Assembly (NCBI RefSeq): GCF_014805685.1
Contig: NC_060892.1
Location: forward strand, 4,280,990-4,344,989
Direction: 5' to 3'
Length of the DNA: 64,000 bases
DNA from: Silurus meridionalis
Lineage: Eukaryota; Chordata; Actinopteri; Siluriformes; Siluridae
Made by a program: the position numbers and the translations under genes. The notes beneath the pieces were generated by a model, which did not search any database, had not been told where the DNA came from, and saw nothing but the letters and a program-made list of their open reading frames with translations. Below are positions 21,838 through 33,299 of this stretch, one piece after another (position 1 is the first letter of the stretch; each line of letters starts with the position of its first letter).

Positions 21838-22690
21838 ATGTTGGTTGTGTGTCTGCCTTTGAGCACAGGTGAAGACTCGTTCGAGTTGCACACGGTGGAG
21901 TTGGAGCTGGAGGCTTTGGAGAAACAGATCTGCGACCTAAATGCAAAGCATGCCCAGCTGTAAGAGCGGAAAGCTGCGCTGGAAACATCCCGGGCGGACC
22001 CTCACTCATCCGAGGTAAATTCTCGGGTTGAATCTAATACTCCCCAAAATGCGTCCCGCCCAGGTATTGTTCACTCCGGCACCATGGACCCTGGATGCTG
22101 CATCTGTGAGAAGTGAGCCAAGCCCGGGTCGAGGACATCTCCCCCTCCACCGCCAATGGCCTTCGAGATCTTGCCTTAAAACCACTTCACCCCTCTTCAT
22201 GAGACAGAACGCGATATCGTGATTCTTAGAAATTCCATCGTCTGGCATGTCCGCGCTACCGGAGCCAATGGTAAGGTACACACTCGCTGTTTTCCTGGTG
22301 CTCGTGTTCTTAATGTCGCTGTGCAGGTACCCTCGAGAACTTAGTAGCTTTTGTTCTCCATGCCAGAACAAACGACACCAGGTTAAGGCAAACTGAGATC
22401 TTGAGGAAGGATTTAAGGATCCTGGTGAAGACGCAGCACATCACCCATAATGAGGATCATAGTGTCAGGACCCACTTACCAGTGAGGAATTGAGAAGTTT
22501 AGAAGACTTTTTGCATTAAATGAATGGCTGCAGTCACAAACAGAGAACACAAACTACTCTTTGTTGATAATTGAAATCTTCTCTGGGAGCCTCCTAGGTT
22601 TTTCCGCCCTGATGGCCTGCACCCCAGCAGAGTTGGAGCAGCAGTGCTATCAGTCAACATCTCCAGGATGCTGCACACCATCTGACTGGT
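21838..22690 (+). pseudogene. L2 ORF1 pseudogene: coiled coil plus SGNH-hydrolase-like domain
   Basis: In L2/CR1-type LINEs the first protein binds element RNA; in some families it carries a lipase/esterase-like SGNH fold. Here residues 1-60 include ELHTVELELEALEKQI, a leucine heptad-like stretch, ended by a TAA in codon 42 (21,961). Further on the frame reads ILRNSIVWHVRATGANGKV and CFPGARVLNV (about 22,222-22,320), then a decayed Gly-Thr-Asn-Asp block (HARTNDTRLR, about 22,360) and the block-V motif DGLHPSRVGAAVLS (about 22,611), which holds the Asp and His of the family. The Gly before the Asn block is Ala here. Several stops and frameshifts follow. Confidence 0.78.
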
Positions 22691-22839
22691 AAGACACCAT
22701 GCAATTTACGACAATGACAACATTTGTACAACAAACCAAATAGTTAAGTGCACACACAGCCCGATGCATAGAAACTGTTTCTATTTCTCGTGTCGTAAGA
22801 TCAAGAAATAAATACACAAGATCCAGATATAATCTTATT

Positions 22840-25550
22840 GCAGTTAAAACTGGAAAATGTCAGATAAGCAAACACAAAAAAGTTCTAAAGCTTGGACTTT
22901 TAAACATTAGATCACTTGCACCCAAAGCCCTCATTTTAAATGAGATGATCACAGAGAAAAATCTTGATGCACTCTGTCTCACTGAGACCTGGATTAAACC
23001 AAATGATTATATGGGTCTAAATGAGTCTACACTGTCAGGATATGCTTATAAGCATGAGCCCTGTCAGACTGGACGTGGGGTAACTACTATTTATAGTGCC
23101 CTTCTTAATGTTGTTAGTCAGAGATTAGGATTGAGGTTTAAATCATTTGAAGTGCTCGTTCTTAATGTTGTACTTCCAGTCATACATAGAAAACCCCTAC
23201 TATCTCTCGCTCTGGCCACCGTGTACAGACCCCTAGGGCCCTACATTGATTTTCTGCAAGAGTTTGCTCATTTTCTTTCAGACCTTTTGATAAATTTTGA
23301 TAAAGTGCTGCTTATAGGATATTTTAATATTCACATAGATGATGTAAATGATGCCCTAGGATTAACATTTTTAGACTTACTAAACTTTTTGGGGGTTAAA
23401 CAAAACATCAACAGACCGACTCATCGTTTTGATCACACACTAGACTTCATAATATCCCATGGAGCAGATGTCACTGATATAGATATTTTACCTCAGAGTG
23501 ATGACATCACAGATGAATATCTCATATTGTACACACTACCAGTAGAGCAGATAGCTGCTTCTCACCATGTTATCGACTTCGTAGGACTATTGTTCTGACC
23601 ACTAAGGACAGATTCACAAATAACCTGCCTGATTTATCTCAATTTCTTACTAAACCCCTAAATGCTAATGAGCTTGACAAAATGGCTAACAACATAGACA
23701 CCATCCTCACTAGCACATTAGATGCCGTTGCCCCATTCGATTAAAAAAGATTAGTGAAAAAACACCTGCACCATGAAATAATAGTCATACCCATGCCCTC
23801 AAGAGAATAGTCTGTAATCTGGAAAGAAAATAGAGAAAAACTAAATTGGAGGTATATAGAATTGCGTATAAAGACAGTATGCTCAGCTACAGACAGGCGC
23901 TAAACGCTGCTAGAGCTGAGCACCTGAGCAAACTCATAGAAAACAACAAAAACAATTCCAGGTTCCTTTTCAGTACAGTAGCTAAATGAACAACAATTCA
24001 GGCATCTGAAAAATGTGTTCCATCACAGTTTAGTAGTGATGTAAATGTAAAGTATTAGTAAAACTATTGTGGAGGTTCAACTTCTGACAGCATTTCTTGA
24101 TCCAATCTCACCTAAAACTCAACAATTACAATGCTTTAAAAGTATAGGACAGGAAGAGCTGAATAATGTTATTACCAAAGCCAAATCAACGTGTCAGTTA
24201 GATCCCATTCCAACTAAACTACTGAAAGAACTGTTACATACAGCTGGTGAGCCTCTTCTAAATATTACTAACTCCTCACTATCTTTATCACTTTTCTATG
24301 TGTAGGATTTTAAAAAGTATTGTGTCAGCCCAGTTATGTTCCTTCTTACAAGAAAACAATATCTTTGAAGAGTTCCAGTCAGGTTTCATGCCCCATCATA
24401 GCACAGAAAGTGAAAATCACAAATGACCTGTTTTTAGCTTCAGACTAAGGCTACATCTCTCTGTTAGTTTTGCTAGATATTAGTGTTGCATTCAACACTA
24501 TAGATCATGACTTTCTCCTGGATTGCTTACAGAATTATAATTAGGCATTCAGGGACCGGCATTAAGCTGTTTTAAACCCTACCTGTCTGATCATTATCGT
24601 TTTGTAGATTTAAATAGAGAACAATCCCGGTTAATACAAGTAAATTATGGGGTGTCACAAGGTTCAATTCTAGGACCCCTGCTTTTCACAATATACATGC
24701 TTCCCTTGGAAAATATTATTATAAGGCATGAGATTACAGCTCCCATTCTTATGCTGATGATACCCAGCTATATATCTCATCAAAACCAGATTAAACATCT
24801 CAATTGGCTCGGTCAACTGAGTGTGTTCAAGAATTTAAGACAAATTTGATTACAAATAACTTTCAATTATTAAATTATGATTAGACAGAGATTTTGCTAT
24901 TCGGGACAAAAACCAATACACAGAAGCTCCAGCATTTGTACTGTAACTATTAGTTTATCAGTAAAAGACCTGGGGTTATTTTAGACAGCAACTTGTCTTT
25001 TGGAAATCATAATCATATTACAAAACCAGCCTTCTTTCACCTTAAAAATATTGCTAATCTAAGAAACATGTCAATATTTGATGCAGAAAATCTTGTCCAT
25101 GCATTCATGACCTCCAGACTGGACTATTGTAATGCATTACTAGGTGGATTTTCTGCATCATTAATAACCAAGCTACAGTTAGTCCCGAATGCAGCAGCCA
25201 TATTTCTCACAAGGTCGAAAAATATCACCATATAACCCCAATCTTATCATTTCTACACTGGCTACTTGTTAATTTTCCAATCGACTACAAACTATTGCTA
25301 CTTACCTACAAAACTCTAAATGGTTTGGCTCCCATGTATCTCTCCAGTCTTCTAACACTCTACAATCCCTTACGCTCTTTAAGAGCTCAAAACTCCTAGA
25401 ATAACAAAGTCCACTAAAGGTGGTAAAACATTTTCACATTTAGCTCCTAAACTTTGGAATAGTCTTCCGGACAGTGTTCGAAGCTCAGACATAATCTCCC
25501 AGTTTAAGAGCAGATTAAAGACGTATATTTTTAGTGATTCCTACACATAA
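22840..25550 (+). pseudogene. L2 ORF2 pseudogene: APE endonuclease and reverse transcriptase
   Basis: The endonuclease keeps one open frame of 217 codons from 22,945: LLNIRSLAPK (22,897, upstream of the ATG), LCLTETW with catalytic Glu (22,972), ATVYRPLGPY, HTLDFIIS. The usual GDFN box reads GYFNIH at 23,318-23,335, so the catalytic Asp is Tyr. The SDH box reads SDDITDEYLI. RT motifs appear in changing frames: LDPIPTKLLKELL (about 24,200), GVSQGSILGPLLF (24,650), YADDTQ intact at 24,750-24,767 but out of frame with the preceding box. SRLDYCNALLGGF (25,119) and KLWNSLPDSVRSS (about 25,455) mark the C-terminus. Inactive. Confidence 0.9.
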
Positions 25551-25965
25551 CACATATCATAACCTTCTGTTCAAAAGGGACATTATCAACTTGTGCTTGT
25601 TAATATTATGAACAGCAGCTATGCTAATTCCTCTTCACTGGTTCTCTCTCTCTACCCATCCCGAGGCATCCAGGGTTTACGCCAGCTCCAGTCATGTCCC
25701 ACCCCATGAAGATCGTGGACCTTTAAAGAAGTAGATGTCAACCCGGCAAACATCCTGAATCAGCTGGGGACGTACTATCGGCCTTGGATCCCACTTCATG
25801 TAGTGTTTGGACAGTGGACCTCTTTTAGTGTTTAAAGAGCAATGGAGAAGCTGGTGTTGGATCTATGATGATCTCAAATGTTGAGCTATATTATGCTATA
25901 AATGTTGAGCTCCTGGTTCCATAACCTGAAATGAGTGTATTAGACTGTAGAACAAACTTTTTATT

Positions 25966-26087
25966 TTTTTAAAGATTTATAATTATACTCTTGATATCAC
26001 CCAAATGAGGATGGTGTTTCTGCAATTCATGAAATGTACTATTCAAACTGTCGTATGGCATCTGTAAATCCTTTGCAACTATAAAAC
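25966..26087. other. AT-rich spacer
   Basis: No feature recognised. Confidence 0.35.
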
Positions 26088-26197
26088 TTTCTTTCGGCTT
26101 CTCCCATTAGCGGTCGCCACAGCGGACCATCCGCATGTTTAATTTGGAACATGTTTTTACGCTGGATGCCCTTCCTAACACAGCCCTCCCCATTTCG
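26088..26197 (-). mobile_element. RTE mini-element: 5' leader fused to 3' end
   Basis: On the minus strand the sequence reads gttaggaagggcatccagcg (RTE leader, as at 14,512), ..., gcggatggtccgctgtggcg, then aatgggagaagccgaaag (RTE 3' end, as at 17,490-17,535). About 3 kb of coding sequence is absent. The junction is at a gcgga/tccgc palindromic word present in both parents. This is a non-autonomous RTE derivative of about 110 bp. Confidence 0.85.
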
Positions 26198-27774
26198 CAA
26201 AGACATTAAGAACAAAGTGTATTTGGTGGAAATGTTATTGCTTCTCAACTAAATAAAGCAAAACACCCAAGCAACTCATCCTTACTAGGTCAGAAATGCC
26301 CAAAGACCACGCCCCTTCACTGCATCTCAAAGGCCACACCCCTACAGTGCAATTGCCTCTTTTTTTTTTTTTATTGACAGGCACCATTGACTGTATCTAT
26401 TGTACTTAAGCCACACCTTTTATACTATGATTGACAAGCAGTAAGTCTAGACATATAAAATATACAAGCAATGCCTGTATTCTGAAAATATAGGAGAAAA
26501 TATTGAACAAAGATTAAAGTTAAAGAGAAGTAATTGTTATTGATGCCAAATGATACCATAGTTTCTGGAGTAGAATGACTGTGGTAAACTGGGCATCGTA
26601 TAAAGATTATGAAAGATTATAAAATAAATACCACATTGACAGCTGCTAGGGCACAAAAAACTCGTCTTAACAATCTGGATTAAATAATAAAGCAAGAAAA
26701 TCACCATTTGTTGCTGCAAGTCTGTTGCAGGTCTGTATCGGTCCACGCTTTCATTCTGACCTTCCACACGTTCTTGAGAGTCCAGATTTTGTGACTCACT
26801 CAAGTATCAGTGCTCACCTGCTTCTTCTTTCATCAGCAGCCGGCATGGCTCAAACACATCGCCCTTCCGCTTCACCTCTCGTTCGGCATGCTGCGTGAAC
26901 CAGAGCGAGGGAGCTGTGATTGACGGCTCTCGCGGTCCTTTCCGTCTCCTCTGCTGTCTCGTAAGAACTTAATGGAGCCATCACTCCATCTTTATGTGGG
27001 CCAGACGTCTGGTCTAACGAGACCCCCTGCTTGAGGATGTCCCACACATGCCTCATATGCCACAACTTTCACATCACACCACGGCATGCTCAAGTGCTTT
27101 ACCTGCTCTTTTTGTGCTCTGTGGGAAATTCGAGGACAGAAAACTTGAGGACATTGAACCTTTGGGATAAAAAAAAAACCCTGAAGTTTCTCTAGTAGGA
27201 TTTTTCTTCTGTTGACTGTTAATGCATTAAATTCAGCATTCATGCTGTTTTGCCCTGATTTATTGTTGATTCCACTTTGATTGTTCATTTGCAAAAACTG
27301 TGCTATCATGTCATATCATAATGACAGAATGGTGTTATTGTGAAGCGGAGCTCCAGTTGCCATCCCAAAGCATATTCTCATTTTCTTGTCTACCACAACA
27401 ATTTGACAACTCATATAATTTATTCAATGGCAAAATATCTTATGTACTTTTTAGCCATTTAGAGTTGCATTTCATTTGATGGAATGTCTGTGAAAAACAT
27501 CTTTCCTTTAGTTACTTAATGTTAGTCACTATAACTAGTCAATCTGTTTTTTTCTTCAAAGAGAATTTTCAAGGAATCAAATGAAATGTAGAATGGTATA
27601 TAGTGAGCAACATCCTATAATATAAAAATCCACAATTCGGCACTGATAAAATGCACTACATATTATTTCATTTTTTATATACGGTCCCACAATAGTCCCA
27701 CGTGACCAATGAACTTTCCTCAAACTACTGCTATAAATTTGGATGTAAAGATTTATCTGAAATGTTTTTCCATT
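26198..27774. other. Unassigned; CpG-retaining block at 26,820-27,130
   Basis: 26,360-26,373 is a poly-T run. Bases 26,820-27,130 are GC-balanced and CpG-retaining (ttcggcatgctgcgtgaacc, tgattgacggctctcgcggt) and contain a PBX/MEIS-like word tgattgacgg; they look like single-copy conserved non-coding DNA, but this cannot be proved here. 26,198-26,820 and 27,130-27,774 are AT-rich and unassigned. Confidence 0.4.
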
Positions 27775-27925
27775 TACTGAAACTTTGGCTATGTGTCTGA
27801 ACAAATCCACATCCACACTCCAAAATCTAGTAAAAAACCTATTCAGAATTGTGGAGGCTATTATAATGGCTAAGGGTGAATAAATCGTGAATATGATGTT
27901 CAACAAGCACATATGGTGTCATTGA
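27775..27925 (+). mobile_element. Tc1-like family A, 3' end fragment
   Basis: catccacactccaaaatcta, gtggaggctattataatggc and atgttcaacaagcacatatg match the end of the family A transposase region. It abuts the SINE that follows. Confidence 0.7.
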
Positions 27926-27929
27926 TTTT

Positions 27930-28125
27930 TACAGGTGGTAGCTTAGTGGTTCATACATTAGACTTTTGGATCTGAAGGTCATGAGTTCAAATCCCACACT
28001 CCTGGGCCCCCCTGAGGAAGGCCCTTAACCCCATAGCTGCTCAGATGTTATACAAACACAAATGAAATAAATATAAGCCACTCTGGATAAGGGTGTCTGC
28101 AAAATGCCACAAATGTAATTTGTAT
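27930..28125 (+). mobile_element. tRNA-derived SINE with L2-like tail
   Basis: The A-box-like tagcttagtgg (about 27,940) and B-box-like gagttcaaatcc (about 27,983) stand at tRNA spacing and would serve as an internal polymerase III promoter. The body has gaggaaggcccttaacccc. The tail ctctggataagggtgtctgc followed by aaaatgccacaaatgtaa is nearly the same as the 3' end of the L2-type LINE at 57,403-57,440. No tRNA fold is claimed; the anticodon region is degenerate. Confidence 0.9.
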
Positions 28126-28129
28126 GGTA

Positions 28130-28262
28130 TACAAACCTGACTTTTTCAGTCATATGTGGCTCTTCCCTAAACTGTTGGATGTGGTAGAATTAAATTTTCC
28201 CTTTACTTGAACTAGGAAACCTAAACCTGTTCTAGCAAGACAATGCAACTGTAGACAATGTG
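28130..28262 (+). mobile_element. Tc1-like family A, 5' end fragment
   Basis: cctgactttttcagtcatat, ttacttgaactaggaaacct and acctgttctagcaagacaatg are the 5' end of family A up to the NLFQHDNA region. Confidence 0.8.
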
Positions 28263-28282
28263 AGCGTCGAAAACTAACACAC

Positions 28283-28289
<7 letters not shown>

Positions 28290-28359
<70 letters not shown>
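28290..28359. repeat. (TA)n microsatellite flanked by (CA)n
   Basis: About 34 TA units, followed by acacacacacg. Confidence 0.98.
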
Positions 28360-28369
<10 letters not shown>

Positions 28370-29459
28370 GTGCACATGAAGCTATTTTTGTTCCAGTAAT
28401 ACAGCATATACAACTTTAGCAATCTTTCCTTGATATTTTAGTCTTCCGATTTTCTTGCTTAGACACCCCTCATTTAGCTTTCTAGGTCATTCTTAGCAAC
28501 AGATCTGGCTCAGCCTTAACAAATCCTAATACAGAATGAAACACAACTTTCTCAGTTTTCCCTCAACTGTGAAAAGACACACTATCCCTTGACACGTTGT
28601 CAGCATTCCCAGCATTATTTCTCACAGTTTAGGGCATTTTCGCATGATTGGACCCATTAGCGTCAAAAATCCAAACACAGGCAGCGTTCCTGCATTGGCG
28701 GGAGCAGAGAGGCACAAACAGCTGGGGTCTGATGGTGACTGCACAATTCACAGCTGTGAAATCAGCCCAGCTGCTGTTTTTTTCACAAGCTACAGAGATA
28801 GAAAGAAGAAGAAAAAGAAGAAAGTAGAAAAGAAACTGAAAAAGAAAACATCAGTTAAGTTTCAACTGTTGGGTTTCTCCAGTCTTCCTCATCACTATGA
28901 TGTACTTTAGTGAAGTTCTAAGAGCTTGAACATCTGTTTGCGTGCAATACCCACTGGATTCCTTGGTGATTTGCTTCCAATCAGGTGTGCCATCATGATT
29001 GCCTGCACCCACATAGTGTATTTATAAACCTGAGATGGGTGAGCAATTAACACCTCTACAGCCATATGAGGAAAAATATCCAAGTCTGTCTGTCACAATA
29101 AATGCGGTGAAGAAAAAAAAAAACCTTTCGACATTTAAATGCGTAATGCCAGTAGCTAGTCATCTCTCTGAGGACACATATAAAAGCTTTACCTTTCATT
29201 CCTCCAGAAGCTTGGATTGAGGATCTTTTCAAAATGCAGAAATGTCAGGGTTACAGTCTTCTTTGAATCACCGTTCAAGGGAACATGGGAAGGATAAAAA
29301 TCTCAAAAGGTTCGATCTGCATTTCCATTTAGCTGCATTTTGTCTATATGAAGATAAAGCAGGGTCAATCAGGTAAATGACTGGTGTATAAAATTCAGTG
29401 CTTTGCATTAATGTTTGTCTCTCTTTTGTACACTGGGCAGTTTTACAACTTGGAACTGA
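28360..29459. other. Mostly unassigned; CpG-retaining part at 28,590-28,800
   Basis: Bases 28,590-28,800 have balanced GC and read as unique DNA (cgcatgattggacccattag, cattggcgggagcagagagg). The K-rich frame at 28,799-28,850 is an AAG/AAA purine run. The rest shows nothing recognised. Confidence 0.4.
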
Positions 29460-29767
29460 AATAGTTATTGGCATTTGGCGCATACAGCCCATGCGCCAAA
29501 TACGGCCCTCCCTCACATTTGGAATGGCCCTCTGAAAAACACCAGATACATATTGTGAAAATTTTGTTTTGAATATGTTTTACTCTTATCATATCTGTAT
29601 TTGATTATAAAGGTTGTCTTTCCTTAGTTATTATTGTAGCCTAATCATGTTTTGATTCAAGGAATATGAAAAAATGTCATTTTGATAGTAATAATGTACT
29701 TTTATCTGGTTATATATTGCTTAAAAAATAATGTGGCCCTCACAGAAAAAAGTTTGGAGACCCCTGG
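29460..29767. mobile_element. Probable hAT-like MITE
   Basis: The right end aaaaaagtttggagacccctgg is the complement of the usual cagggGtctccaaac start of hAT elements, and aatgtggccctcaca is the standard subterminal word; a second, left-hand copy of it, ggccctccctcacattt, is seen at 29,501. The left outer end is unclear. Confidence 0.5.
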
Positions 29768-30305
29768 AAACCACATCATTAATTTCACTGATGACATAAC
29801 ATAGTGGGTCTCATTAGCAAGAGCGAGGAGTCGGAATTCAGAGAGGAAGTGGTCGACAGACTGGTGTAAAGCCAACAAACTGAATGTAAACAAAACAAAA
29901 GAGATGTTTGTTGACTTCAGTTCAAATTGGCCACTTCCTTTGAACATCAACGGCTCCTCCATAGAGATTGTGGAGAGCACCAAATACCTTGGTGTTCACC
30001 TGGCAGAGAACCTTACTTGGTCCATCAAAACCGGCTCCATAACAAGGAAAGGATAGAATTGTCTCTGCTTCCTGAGACGGTTGAGAAAGGCACAGCTTCC
30101 ACCACACATCCTCACAACCTTCTACATCAAGAGCATCCTGAGCAGCTGCATCACTGCCTGGTTTCTGTCTCGAAACGCAAGACCCTACAGGGAATAACAG
30201 GGACAAACTGAGAAGATCATCTGGGTCTCTCTTCCTTCCATCATGAACATTTAAACCACACGCTAAATTCAGGCCTCACATCCAGACTGTTTGACCAAAA
30301 GTTCT
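29768..30305 (+). mobile_element. Rex1-type LINE fragment, RT C-terminal part
   Basis: Frames read DRLV, then MFVDFSSN (29,903-29,930), PLNINGSSIEIVESTKYLGV (about 29,940-29,999), HLAENLTWSIKT, FLRRLRKAQLPPHILTTFY and SILSSCITAWF. These follow the palm/thumb region of Rex1 LINEs of fish in the right order. Small deletions and stops break the frame (for example at 30,056). The catalytic FADD region lies upstream and is missing. Confidence 0.85.
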
Positions 30306-32079
30306 ATATATTATTGATTATTTATGCTTAATATTACTTTAATTAGATTGAGATCATTACTGAACAGCGATTTACCCACAGCTTTCTCATTTGAATATAG
30401 TTTCCAGGTTTTGCTGGGTCATTTTGACACAACTTCAAACTTAATCACTATCAGTGGTCATTATCAGTATTGGATGCTGGCCTTCTGGAAGGTGTTTTCT
30501 TTTTCAGAAACATGAACAGATTCCTATTGCCTTTTTATGAAAATATTCTTGCAAAATGTGGCTCCCACCTCCATGCTTCACTACAGTTTTTTTAGGTGCA
30601 GAACTGATATAAATATCAGTGATCAGCATAAACTTAAACCCCTACCAATGACTTCATAAGAACATTAAATATTTGATTTGGTTGTGAAAGGAGCTAGAAG
30701 GACAGTTTGGGGAGGTCTGGAAAATACTGTCCCAGATCCACCAAAAAATTGGCAAGTGATGATGTCTTAGACTGAGAGGAAAATCCAGGCTTCCATCACA
30801 TCAAGCTTAGTGCTACAGAAGTTACAGATGATTAATATAAAAAAGGGCTTGTTTGGAGAGATAATGATGATAACGTTTTTCACACACATCCTCATGTCTC
30901 ATCTTGTGTCTGCGGCTCTCGATGGAGCATTTTTGTTTATAGGCATCAGCTTGTTTATGGATGTGGAAGGTGAAACCTTGTCTCTCACCACTTCCCATGG
31001 GTGGGCTTTTGAAAATGCAGCTGATACTGAAAGCAGTTCAGTGGGGTCTTGGCTCCGTCTGTGCAGGTGCAGTGCAAGGGTTATTCGTCTACATTGTCTC
31101 CGAGCTGCTTTATCTTTCATTTTACAGGATATTTTCACCTCCTATGTGGAGCATCTGATTGGCATTCATATATAAATGCATGTATGGTCTAGTTGTAATG
31201 CCTTTTTCCAAAACAGCTTTTTATATCCGTGCACACCTTGAACTTGGCACACTTACACATGATTGCATAAAAAGTTTGAATTTGAATTTGATCTTCAGGT
31301 CATGCTGAGAAATATCTAATATCCACTTGCCTCTAGGGAAAATTGAAAGTGGAGTAGCCTAAAAAACCTGCAGTACTATTGGGTTTTTTAAGCTAATTTC
31401 GGCTAGGTGGAATTCAAAACCTAAGGAAAAAAACATGGCAAATCAATTTTCTTTACTACATTTCACACGGTAAATAAAATGATTTTCGCTCAACAGTCGA
31501 TACAAAAACCAAAACAAACTATCAGACAACAATACAGCAACGTTGATCCTGTGAACAAACTGCACTTGCACAGGCAATCACTGCATAGAAAAATATTTTT
31601 TTAAATCTGATCTTCAGGTCAGCTCCAGAAATATGCAATATCTACTTGGCTTTAAGGTGAAGACTTTAAGGTAGGCAGCAAGAATTAGGGCAGGAATTGT
31701 AAAAATTTAACAAGATTGGTGGTCTCTCAAGACCTCCATCCCCTGCTTGAGGGGTCCAGAAATGCAGCCTGACAGGAGGGAAGTTGGTAAACATTGCAGT
31801 ATGCACTACCTAGAAGGGATTGTTTAAAACCAGGTAAATTTTGAATAAAACAAATCAGATCACACTCGCTCTCCTACACCCAGTGGACCTCATTTTTTTA
31901 AACCTCATGTGAATTAATTTATTGTTTGCAGAGGCATTTGCACACACAAAATGCTGTATTGAGTTAGTTGTGAAAAATTGTTGGATTCTATGAGATCTCT
32001 TAAGTTTGTGTTTACTACATGGGCAAGATTTTGTGAATACGTGAGGATAAGATTGGTATGCGCTCTGAACATCCCGTTC
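30306..32079. other. Unassigned; internal 45-bp repeat pair and a possible conserved block
   Basis: Bases 30,545-30,600 (ccacctccatgcttcactac) may be an antisense scrap of a Tc1 transposase. 30,880-31,150 is balanced in composition and could be conserved non-coding DNA. Two copies of a 45-bp segment beginning gatcttcaggtc lie at 31,290 and 31,609. No gene: the 121-codon frame at 30,810-31,175 has no domain and no supporting features. Confidence 0.35.
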
Positions 32080-32222
32080 CACATTTAGTCCCCTTTTGCT
32101 GTTAGAATAACCTTCATTTTTCTGGGAAGATGTTCTACTATATTTTGGCGTGTGCTTGTAGAGATTTGTTCAGAAGCATTAGTAAAGTCAGGTATTGATG
32201 TAGGTGAGGTGAGGAAGGTTTG
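32080..32222 (-). mobile_element. Tc1-like family A, 3' part, antisense
   Basis: ccccttttgctgttagaata, gggaagatgttctactatat, and attgatgtaggtgaggtgag are the antisense of the family A transposase C-terminal region. Confidence 0.82.
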
Positions 32223-32235
32223 GGACAAAATTTGA

Positions 32236-32396
32236 TAGAATAGCCTTTATTTGTCATATATACATTACAGTAGAGTGAAATTTTGTTCAGAAGCTGGGGT
32301 CAGAGTACCCAAGAGTGGCAGCTTGTCGATACCAGGGCTTGAACTCCCGACCTGCCGATCCGTAACCCAGCACCTTAACCACTGAGCTATCACTCC
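32236..32396 (-). mobile_element. tRNA-derived SINE of a second family
   Basis: On the minus strand: A-box-like tagctcagtgg (about 32,384-32,394), B-box-like gagttcaagcc (about 32,338), then agctgccactcttgggtac and the 3' end atgacaaataaaggctattc. The tail differs from that of the SINEs at 13.0 and 28.0 kb, so this is a separate family. Confidence 0.88.
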
Positions 32397-32512
32397 TGAT
32401 GGGTACGGATGGTAAAATACTTCTGTGTGTGGGTTGTGGGAGAATAAAATCATTCGAGGGACTCCCACATAATGGTGGTAAAATGTTTTTTTCGTTTTAA
32501 TAATAAATTAAA
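32397..32512. other. Spacer
   Basis: No feature recognised. Confidence 0.3.
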
Positions 32513-32855
32513 GATTTTAAGGTTTTCGTTGGGAATGACGAGGATGAACAGGATTAGAAATTAGTTTATTACAGCGACAGAGCATGTAGGACATTTTGGA
32601 GACAAGATGATTGAGATGGTTTGGACATGTGCAGAGGAGGGACATGGGGTATATCAGTGGGAGAATGCTGAGGATGGAGCCACCAGGAAGAAGGAAAAGA
32701 GGAAGACCAAGGAGGTGGTTTATTGATGTGGTGAGGGAAGACATGCAGGTAGTTGGGTTGAAGAGGCAGATGTAGAGGCAGGGGGGGTATGGAGACAAAT
32801 GATTCGCTGTGGTGACCCCTAATGGGAGCAGCCGAAAGAAGAAGGAGAAGAAGAA
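32513..32855 (+). mobile_element. RTE-type LINE, 3' end
   Basis: Parallels 17,195-17,541: ttaaggttttcgttgggaat, agcatgtaggacattttgga, ggaggatggagccaccaggaa-like basic region, then gtggtgacccctaatgggag and a GAA-rich tail (gaagaaggagaagaagaat). It is 5'-truncated, with a small deletion around 32,610. Confidence 0.92.
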
Positions 32856-33299
32856 TATGTCTGAATAAATAAAGTGTGTGGATTTTATACTACAGCAACT
32901 CACAAAAGATCAAATAATAAAAATAAGAAAATTCATTTTTCAGTTAACCGTATTCATTTATTTCATTTTAATTGGTTTGGGGTAATAGATTTATATGTAA
33001 TACAAGCACTAAGGGTTGATTCGATATTTAGTATTACATGGAGAGGTGGGTAACGTAATTATGGAGAATCTCCTGGGTTTGAACACCATCTCAACCTGCC
33101 ATGTCAGTAATAATTGCACTCTGTACCTGCAATGTATTCGGGTTCTTTTTTTATAAGCGACATTATTGGAATAACAGGAAATAAACTTCACATCCTGTCT
33201 GATGAGATGTGAGAAGTTCATAAAGATCTTATTTTCTATAGGTGGGAAAAAGTTTTGCACTTATTTGGGTGTTAAGACACTAGGAAACACACTTCTCTA
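32856..33299. other. Unassigned AT-rich interval
   Basis: Nothing recognised. Confidence 0.4.

Larger units (their letters stand above)
21838..25965 (+). mobile_element. Near full-length L2-type LINE with esterase-type ORF1
   Basis: Order: coiled-coil plus SGNH-esterase-like ORF1 (21,838-22,690), APE endonuclease (about 22,890-23,600), reverse transcriptase (about 24,070-25,000), C-terminal region to about 25,550, then a 3' untranslated region (about 25,550-25,965) with tccagggtttacgccagctc and gctgggg-type words. This is the architecture of fish L2/CR1-like elements. Both frames are broken. Start is set at the first ATG of the coiled-coil frame; the true 5' end may lie up to 200 bp upstream. 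Confidence 0.88.

Noticed and set aside
27935..27995. A-box and B-box suggesting tRNA genes (also at 13,010 and 32,390)
   Set aside because: The boxes are in SINE heads; anticodon stem and acceptor pairing are not preserved, and LINE-like tails follow.
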